NCBI GenBank assembly: GCA_018400335.1
Contig: JAGYMT010000002.1
Span: 1 to 19,068 of the forward strand
Direction of reading: 5' to 3'
DNA from: Kiritimatiellia bacterium
Lineage (GTDB): Bacteria > Verrucomicrobiota > Kiritimatiellia > JAAZAB01
DNA length: 19,068 nt
Position 1 is the first letter of the stretch; every line of letters begins with the position of its first letter. The position numbers and the translations under genes are program-made. The notes beneath the pieces are model-generated. The model saw only the letters and a list, made by a program, of their open reading frames with translations, was not told the origin of the DNA and searched no databases. This document shows positions 1 to 7,994 of the stretch, piece by piece.

Positions 1-518
1 TGGGCCATGGCTATGTCAGCCGGCAACTCCAGGTATGCGGGCAGCTTTCGGGCCAGGCAACGGCTTATGACCCGGTCTATCGTCTCCGGAGCGGTTTCGG
101 CATCGGTGAGTATGGCGGCGTCGGCTGTTATCTTGTGGAATATGTCATACTGCATCTGGTAGTTGGCAATCAGGTGGTGAACCAGCGCCCCGGCCAGCCT
201 GCGCTTGGTCGGCGGCGCGCCTGATATGACGATCATTGGAACCTGTTCGGCATATGCGCCGGCAACGGCATTCAATATGCTTAGACCGCCCACGCCGTAG
301 GTCACGGTGGCTGCACCAATGCCGTTCATCCGCGCATAGCCGTCGGCGGCGTACCCCGCGTTCAGCTCATTGCAGGTTCCAACCCATTCGACGGGGCCGG
401 CTATTACCTCATCGAGAAAATCGAGGACGTAGTCGCCGGGCACCCCGAAAAGATGGTTGACGCCCGCTTCCTTGAGCCGCGCGATGATGTAACGCGATAC
501 TGTATAGTGCTCTTGCAT
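1..518 (-). CDS. Thiamine-diphosphate-dependent decarboxylase (pyruvate/indolepyruvate decarboxylase family), 3' end cut by window edge
   Basis: Translating the minus strand from the ATG at 516-518 gives about 172 residues that run off the left edge. They match the N-terminal PYR domain of ThDP-dependent 2-oxo-acid decarboxylases: HLFGVPGDYVLDF at about 22-34, then CNELNAGYAADGYAR with the conserved cofactor-activating Glu at 51, then TYGVGGLSILNAVAGAYAE and VPMIVISGAP. A His-His pair at 114-115 is what pyruvate, indolepyruvate and branched-chain keto-acid decarboxylases carry, which favours them over acetolactate synthase. The ThDP-binding GDG motif would lie outside the window. The start is supported by GGAGA about 8 nt upstream. 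The gene follows lacZ after only 26 nt on the same strand, so the two are probably cotranscribed. The exact 2-oxo acid cannot be told from this fragment. Confidence 0.9.
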   Translation of the reverse strand, partial: MQEHYTVSRYIIARLKEAGVNHLFGVPGDYVLDFLDEVIAGPVEWVGTCNELNAGYAADGYARMNGIGAATVTYGVGGLSILNAVAGAYAEQVPMIVISGAPPTKRRLAGALVHHLIANYQMQYDIFHKITADAAILTDAETAPETIDRVISRCLARKLPAYLELPADIAMA

Positions 519-544
519 TGTATTGTCTCCGTTTGGTTGATGAC

Positions 545-3712
<3,168 letters not shown>

Positions 3713-3747
3713 TCATATATGGACGGATAAGTCAAGCAGGAGAGATG

Positions 3748-3764
3748 GAGAATCAGCAATTCTC
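3748..3764. repeat. Small inverted repeat in the lacZ-apt divergent region
   Basis: GAGAAT and ATTCTC form perfect 6-bp arms around a 5-nt loop, midway between the divergent lacZ and apt genes. The position would suit an operator for either gene, but short arms like this also arise by chance. On the lacZ strand a TTGACT lies just downstream, with no convincing -10 box at normal spacing. Confidence 0.3.
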
Positions 3765-3786
3765 ATTGTGGTCGTTCCTGCCGCAC

Positions 3787-3828
3787 CCGCCGTCGTCCCG
3801 ACTCTCCGAGAGGTCGGGGCTATGGCGG
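3787..3828 (+). repeat. Two-tier GC-rich hairpin in the apt leader
   Basis: The inner stem pairs CCCGACTCT (3797-3805) with AGAG and TCGGG (3810-3818), with one bulged G and a CCG loop. An outer stem pairs CCGCC (3787-3791) with GGCGG (3824-3828). It lies about 50 nt before the apt start. It is not followed by a T-run, so it is not an intrinsic terminator. It may be a dispersed palindromic repeat or a leader structure; the sequence alone does not decide. Confidence 0.5.
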
Positions 3829-3863
3829 ACACGCGAGGCGGCAGGGGGCCATTTCAACCATAC

Positions 3864-3870
3864 AGGAGGA
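3864..3870 (+). promoter_or_regulatory. Strong Shine-Dalgarno that fixes the apt start
   Basis: AGGAGGA sits 5 nt before the ATG at 3876. It selects this start over an upstream in-frame GTG at 3768, which would add 36 residues that resemble no part of Apt and would read through the leader hairpin. Confidence 0.85.
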
Positions 3871-3875
3871 AGATA

Positions 3876-4397
3876 ATGAGCGTCAGTGATCTGAAGGCGG
3901 CGATTCGCGATATTCCGGACTTTCCGCGGAAGGGCATCATTTTCAAGGATATCACTCCGATACTAAAGGATGCTGCGCTGTTCAAGATGGCCGTTGAGAC
4001 GCTTGCCGGACGTCAAAAGGGCAAGAGCATAAAGGCGGTTGCCGCTGTTGACGCGCGCGGCTTTATCTTCGGCGCGGCCGTGGCGCAGAGCCTGAACATC
4101 GGTTTCATTCCCATCCGCAAGAAGGGCAAGCTCCCGTTCACCACGATAGACGAGGATTTTCAGCTTGAGTATGGTGCGGCCACGCTCAGCCTGCATACCG
4201 ACGCGGTGGCCAAGGGCGACAATATTCTGATAGTGGACGACCTGCTGGCAACCGGCGGAACGGCCGCGGCCGCAGCGCACCTCATCGAGCGCCTGGGCGG
4301 CTCCATAGTCGAGATCGCCTTCCTGATCGAGCTGGCATTTCTCAATGGCCGCGACAAGTTGAAAGGCTATCCGGTCTTCTCGACGATAGTCTTTTGA
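3876..4397 (+). CDS. apt: Adenine phosphoribosyltransferase
   Basis: Purine salvage enzyme making AMP and pyrophosphate from adenine and PRPP in the cytoplasm. The 173-residue product has the usual Apt length. It opens with the family-typical LKAAIRDIPDFPRKGIIFKD, has RGFIFG at 61-66 and RKKGKLP at 81-87, and carries the PRPP-binding loop ILIVDDLLATGGTA at about 117-130, where the two Asp residues and the TGGT turn are intact. The end YPVFSTIVF replaces the more usual YPVFSLIEF-like tail. It is a single-gene unit, divergent from lacZ. The downstream defence operon begins 132 nt later behind a hairpin, so apt marks the left edge of the accessory region. Confidence 0.97.
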   Translation: MSVSDLKAAIRDIPDFPRKGIIFKDITPILKDAALFKMAVETLAGRQKGKSIKAVAAVDARGFIFGAAVAQSLNIGFIPIRKKGKLPFTTIDEDFQLEYGAATLSLHTDAVAKGDNILIVDDLLATGGTAAAAAHLIERLGGSIVEIAFLIELAFLNGRDKLKGYPVFSTIVF

Positions 4398-4529
4398 TGC
4401 GGCCGGGCTTTGTCCGCGGCAAAACCTAGCCAGCTTCGCTGAAAGATTTCGATATAGGTTAGAATCGACTATAAGTCACGGGCGCATCATAAAATTTTCG
4501 TCCGCGAAAATTTTATTTGGGCATAACAG
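4398..4529 (+). promoter_or_regulatory. apt-hsdR intergenic region with candidate promoter
   Basis: This 132-nt gap must hold whatever drives the defence operon. TATAAG at 4470-4475 is a good -10 match, but the hexamer 17 nt upstream (TTTCGA, 4447-4452) is a poor -35 box. Two short GC inverted repeats follow the apt stop: GCCG/CGGC around 4403-4420, and CAGC-TTC-GCTG at 4431-4441. Neither has a T-run, so no clear terminator is seen. The strong AT-rich hairpin at 4489-4516 would start a few bases after the predicted transcription start. Confidence 0.35.
4489..4516. repeat. Perfect 12-bp AT-rich inverted repeat just before hsdR
   Basis: The arms ATAAAATTTTCG (4489-4500) and CGAAAATTTTAT (4505-4516) are perfect complements around a TCCG tetraloop. 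The repeat ends 13 nt before the hsdR ATG, where no good Shine-Dalgarno is visible, so a folded stem could control ribosome access; equally it could be a protein-binding operator. It is not a classic terminator, because the stem is AT-rich and only three T residues follow. Confidence 0.8.
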
Positions 4530-7079
4530 ATGACGAAAGAAGCCAAAGCGCGAATCCTCATCAACAATCTCCTCCAAAGGTCGGGTTGGCGATTCTTTGA
4601 CGATGAAAAGGGTCCCGCCAATATCGCGCTTGAAGTCAACGTCAAGATCAAGAAGAGAACCCCGTCAGGCCGCGCCGAAGCGTTGCGAAGGCAGTTTGAT
4701 GCTCTCGGGGACGACTTCGAAAAGACATCCAATGGCTATGCCGACTACCTGCTGCTTGATGAGCGCGGTTTTCCGATCGCAGTTTTGGAGGCGAAGTCCG
4801 AGAAGTTTGACCCGCTCGTAGGCAAGGAACAGGCCCGGCGTTACGCGCAGTCTCAGAACGTCCGCTTCGTTATTCTCTCAAACGGCAATCTTCACTATTT
4901 ATGGGACCTTCAGCAGGGCAACCCGGTTCTGATCACCGAGTTTCCGAGGCCGGATTCTTTCGCCGGTTACCATGCCTTTAATCCGAATCCCGATGCCTTG
5001 GTCGTTGAGAAGGTCGAAAGCGACTACGTGGCGGTCACGCAGAATCCGAACTACAGCAGCGATCCCCGCTGGAGCGACCCTGCGCAGCGTGATGATTACA
5101 TCAAGGAAGCCGGATTGAAATTCCTGCGCCCGTATCAGCTCGCCGCCGTTGCCGCCATCCAATTGGCCGTGGGCAAGGGGCAGACGCGATTCCTGTTCGA
5201 AATGGCGACCGGCACGGGCAAGACACTCACAGCCGCGGCCGTCATCAAGCTTTTCATGCGGACGGTCAACGCCAGTCGCGCGCTCTTCCTCGTGGATCGG
5301 CTGGAACTCGAAACGCAAGCATGGAAACGTTTTGTCCAATTTCTGAAAAACGATTTCCGAACGGTGATCTACAAGGATAACCGGGACGACTGGCGCAAGG
5401 CGGAGATCGTCGTTTCCACGGTTCAGAGTCTCCAGTTCAACAACAAGTACCGGCGTTTGTTCTCGCCCACCGACTTCGACCTCCTGATTTCCGATGAAGC
5501 GCACCGTTCCATCGGCGGCAACAGCCGGGCGGTGTTTGAATATTTCATCGGATACAAACTCGGCCTCACGGCGACGCCGAAAGACTATCTCAAAAAGTTG
5601 GATCCCACTCGCGTCAGCGAGCGCGACCCACGGCAATGGGAACGCCGTCAACTTCTGGATACCTACAAGACCTTCGGTTGCGAGTCCAAAACGCCGACGT
5701 TCCGCTACAGCCTCATTGACGGAGTGCGCGAGGGTTTTCTCCTGAATCCCGTTGTCGTGGACGCTCGAACGGATATCACCACCGAAATGCTGGCGGACGA
5801 GGGGTATTCCGTAATGCAGGAGAATGAGGACGGCGAACTGGTGGAGCAGACTTTCTTCAGCAAGGACTTCGAAAAGAAGTTCTTCTCCGACGAAACGAAT
5901 CACGTATTCTGCGAGACCTTCATGAAGAACGCCTTGCGCGATCCCCTGAGCGGCGAGATTGGCAAGACGATTATCTTCTGCGTTCGGCAGGATCACGCGA
6001 CGCGAATTGTCCGGACGCTGAACGAGCTGGCCCACGCCATGTTTCCCGGCAGGTATAATTCGGACTTCGCCGTCCAGGTGACATCCAGCGTGGATGATGC
6101 TCAAGGGATGTCCGCAGGCTTCGCGAACAACAATCTCAACGGCCACACCCGGTTTCTCGAAGGTTACATCAGCTCCAAAACCCGCGTCTGCGTCACCGTC
6201 GGAATGATGACCACGGGCTACGACTGCGAGGACCTGCTCAACATCGTCCTGCTCCGCCCGATCTTCTCGCCGACCGACTTCATCCAGATCAAGGGGCGCG
6301 GCACGCGCAAATACAGCTTTTGCTACCGCGACGGCGCGGATGAGCATGTGAAAGACAAGGACAAATTTAAACTCTTCGACTTCTTCGCCGTCTGCGATTA
6401 TTTCGAGAAGAAGTTCAACTACGATGAAATCATCGAGCTTCCGCCGGTGCGTCCGACCGGACCAACTCCGCCGCCGCCCCCGCCACCGCCGCCGGGGCCC
6501 GACGGCTTCACGAACGTGGACCCGGACCCGCTGAAGATGTATATCGAGACGCCGGTTCCGGTCATGGGCATGAAGATAGACCGCAAGTTCTTTGAGCGCT
6601 TCGAAGACAAGGTCAAGGCCGAGCCGGAGGTGCGGGCGCGCTACGAGCGCGGCGATATCAAGGGCGCGGAGGAAGTCGTAGTCGCGGCCCTGTTCAACAA
6701 GCCGGAGGACTTCTTCAACCTCGACAAGCTCCGCAAGGCAGTTCAGGCCGACCGCCGCATCACGCTCCGCGAGATTCTCGCCAAGGCGTTCGGCGAAATT
6801 GACCGTTTCCCATCGAAGAACGAATTGCTCGAAGAAGAACTGGCGAAATTCGTTTCCATTCACAAACCGGACGCCCTGCACATGCCTGTCATAAGGCAGT
6901 TCTTCAAGGCCTATTTGACCGATGGCACGGTCCGGGCGATCATTGACTCCCGCGAGTTCGGCAAACTCGCCGACAACCCCAAGGTTTCGCTGGCGGACAT
7001 CAAGGCTCTGAACGGCTGGCGCGACGTGATTCCGGAATACGTGAAGGACTACGTATCGTTGAATCAGTTTGCGGCATAA
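4530..7079 (+). CDS. hsdR: Type I restriction enzyme R subunit (nuclease and translocase)
   Basis: The 849-residue motor subunit cuts unmodified DNA after ATP-driven translocation, in complex with HsdM and HsdS. The N-terminal PD-(D/E)xK nuclease is visible at about 71-89 (DYLLLDERGFPIAVLEAK: Asp72, Glu87, Lys89). The superfamily 2 helicase core follows: LRPYQ at about 199, Walker A MATGTGKT at about 225-232, DEAH at about 322-325, LTATP at about 346-350, and motif VI QIKGRGTRK at about 586. A run of nine prolines at about 647-655 links the helicase core to the C-terminal helical domain, which would contact HsdM. All motifs are intact, so it should be active. No good Shine-Dalgarno precedes the ATG, and a hairpin sits directly upstream. 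It is the first gene of the defence operon. Confidence 0.97.
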   Translation: MTKEAKARILINNLLQRSGWRFFDDEKGPANIALEVNVKIKKRTPSGRAEALRRQFDALGDDFEKTSNGYADYLLLDERGFPIAVLEAKSEKFDPLVGKEQARRYAQSQNVRFVILSNGNLHYLWDLQQGNPVLITEFPRPDSFAGYHAFNPNPDALVVEKVESDYVAVTQNPNYSSDPRWSDPAQRDDYIKEAGLKFLRPYQLAAVAAIQLAVGKGQTRFLFEMATGTGKTLTAAAVIKLFMRTVNASRALFLVDRLELETQAWKRFVQFLKNDFRTVIYKDNRDDWRKAEIVVSTVQSLQFNNKYRRLFSPTDFDLLISDEAHRSIGGNSRAVFEYFIGYKLGLTATPKDYLKKLDPTRVSERDPRQWERRQLLDTYKTFGCESKTPTFRYSLIDGVREGFLLNPVVVDARTDITTEMLADEGYSVMQENEDGELVEQTFFSKDFEKKFFSDETNHVFCETFMKNALRDPLSGEIGKTIIFCVRQDHATRIVRTLNELAHAMFPGRYNSDFAVQVTSSVDDAQGMSAGFANNNLNGHTRFLEGYISSKTRVCVTVGMMTTGYDCEDLLNIVLLRPIFSPTDFIQIKGRGTRKYSFCYRDGADEHVKDKDKFKLFDFFAVCDYFEKKFNYDEIIELPPVRPTGPTPPPPPPPPPGPDGFTNVDPDPLKMYIETPVPVMGMKIDRKFFERFEDKVKAEPEVRARYERGDIKGAEEVVVAALFNKPEDFFNLDKLRKAVQADRRITLREILAKAFGEIDRFPSKNELLEEELAKFVSIHKPDALHMPVIRQFFKAYLTDGTVRAIIDSREFGKLADNPKVSLADIKALNGWRDVIPEYVKDYVSLNQFAA

Positions 7080-7089
7080 TCTGCAATTG

Positions 7090-7103
7090 TGGCGAATTCG
7101 CCA
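7090..7103. repeat. CGAATTCG-centred palindrome 1, upstream of the KilA-N gene
   Basis: TGGCGAATTCGCCA is a perfect 14-bp palindrome between hsdR and the KilA-N gene. Its centre lies exactly 24 bp from the centre of the next palindrome and shares the core CGAATTCG with it and with the copy inside the gene. The position suits an operator, but the role is inferred. Confidence 0.7.
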
Positions 7104-7108
7104 TATTT

Positions 7109-7132
7109 AAACCCGTCGAATTCGACAGGTTT
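7109..7132. repeat. CGAATTCG-centred palindrome 2, KilA-N leader
   Basis: AAACCCGTCGAA is followed directly by TTCGACAGGTTT: a 24-bp palindrome with one mismatched pair (C7114 against A7127). It ends at the Shine-Dalgarno of the KilA-N gene. It matches the central 24 bp of palindrome 3 at 19 positions, and two of the differing pairs are compensatory changes that keep the symmetry. Confidence 0.8.
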
Positions 7133-7139
7133 GGGGAGA
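7133..7139 (+). promoter_or_regulatory. Shine-Dalgarno that fixes the KilA-N start
   Basis: GGGGAGA lies 9 nt before the ATG at 7149. It favours this start over an in-frame GTG at 7089, which would translate through both upstream palindromes and has no ribosome-binding site. Confidence 0.75.
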
Positions 7140-7148
7140 ATTAACGAC

Positions 7149-7994
7149 ATGGCCAAGACACGAAAAGGGATCGTGACAGTCAAAGGGACGGCAGTCGCAG
7201 TCATTGCATACGAAAACCAGGATTTCATATCCTTGACCGACATGGCACGGCACAAGGATCCCGTGCGAACGGATTACTTGATATCCAACTGGCTTCGCAA
7301 CCGGAATACCATCGAGTTTCTCGGCATATGGGAAAGCCTGCACAACCCTGCTTTTAATCCCATCGAATTCGATGGGATTAAAAAAAAGGCCGGCCTGAAC
7401 AGTTTCATCCTCACCGCCAGGCAGTGGATAGGCAGCACCGGCGCCATAGGCCTACTCTCGAAAGCCGGCCGCTACGGTGGCACCTTCGCTCATAAGGACA
7501 TAGCCTTCGAGTTTGCCTCCTGGATTTCCGTAGAGTTCAAACTCTTTCTGATCAAGGAGTTCCAGCGCCTCAAGGAGGATGAGAATAGCCGCCTGTCTCT
7601 GACATGGAACCTCAACCGGACATTATCGAAGCTGAACTACCGCATCCATACCGACGCCATCCATGCGCACTTGATTCCGCCGGAAGTCACCGCCGCTCAG
7701 GCCTCGTTGACTTACGCGAACGAGGCGGATGTGCTGAATGTTGCCCTGTTTGGCCGGTCGGCCAAGGAATGGCGCGGCGCCAACCCGACCCTTGACGGCA
7801 ACATGCGCGACCACGCCACCGTCGAGCAGTTGCTGGTGCTCGCAAATATCGAAGCCATGAACGCAGAATTCATTCACATGGGACTTGCTCAGGGGGATCG
7901 CCTCCGGCGGCTGAACGCTATCGCAATCCGACAAATGCAGGTCCTGATCAAGGCGCCTTCCGCGAAACAACTCAAAGGGCCGCCCGATGCTTGA
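7149..7994 (+). CDS. KilA-N domain DNA-binding protein within the type I RM operon
   Basis: A 281-residue protein with a KilA-N domain (about 20-142): DFISLTDMAR, ISNWLRNRNTIEFLGIWE, AGLNSF, then the family hallmark GRYGGTFAHKDIAFEFASWIS at about 107-127 and KEFQRLK. The C-terminal half (NRTLSKLNYRIHTDAI, IPPEVTAAQASLTYANEADVLNVALFG, MRDHATVEQLLVLANIEAMNAEF) resembles the shared C-terminal part of bacterial KilA-N proteins found beside restriction systems. KilA-N is known from phage and large-virus DNA-binding proteins. It lies 69 nt after hsdR and overlaps hsdMS by 8 nt (ATGCTTGA). Three palindromes sharing CGAATTCG lie in its leader and codons, so autoregulation is a reasonable inference. 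A phage-sensing role is an alternative. Confidence 0.92.
   Translation: MAKTRKGIVTVKGTAVAVIAYENQDFISLTDMARHKDPVRTDYLISNWLRNRNTIEFLGIWESLHNPAFNPIEFDGIKKKAGLNSFILTARQWIGSTGAIGLLSKAGRYGGTFAHKDIAFEFASWISVEFKLFLIKEFQRLKEDENSRLSLTWNLNRTLSKLNYRIHTDAIHAHLIPPEVTAAQASLTYANEADVLNVALFGRSAKEWRGANPTLDGNMRDHATVEQLLVLANIEAMNAEFIHMGLAQGDRLRRLNAIAIRQMQVLIKAPSAKQLKGPPDA
7352..7383. repeat. CGAATTCG-centred palindrome 3: perfect 32-bp palindrome inside the KilA-N gene
   Basis: TTTTAATCCCATCGAA is followed directly by its exact reverse complement, centred between 7367 and 7368. It encodes residues 70-77, NPIEFDGI, in codons that pair across the centre (AAT/ATT, CCC/GGG, ATC/GAT, GAA/TTC). An A8 run at 7380-7387 abuts it. 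It sits in the variable stretch just before the conserved AGLNSF of the domain. Confidence 0.95.

Noticed and set aside
3768..3875. 36-residue N-terminal extension of Apt
   Set aside because: Family proteins begin near the ATG at 3876, which has AGGAGGA at ideal spacing.
4899..6881. A 660-codon open frame on the minus strand opposite hsdR
   Set aside because: It is antisense to an intact hsdR with all motifs, has no recognisable domain, and arises from GC-rich codon bias.
7089..7148. GTG start at 7089 for the KilA-N gene
   Set aside because: No ribosome-binding site, it reads through two palindromes, and the added residues match nothing; GGGGAGA supports the ATG at 7149.
7095..7373. GAATTC cores as functional EcoRI-type restriction sites
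   Set aside because: The shared core extends to CGAATTCG within longer symmetric arms, and no EcoRI-like enzyme is encoded; the six-base match is incidental.
7352..7387. Palindrome plus A8 as an intrinsic terminator
   Set aside because: On the plus strand the hairpin is followed by A, not T, and on the minus strand the T-run precedes the hairpin; there is also no reason to terminate inside this operon.
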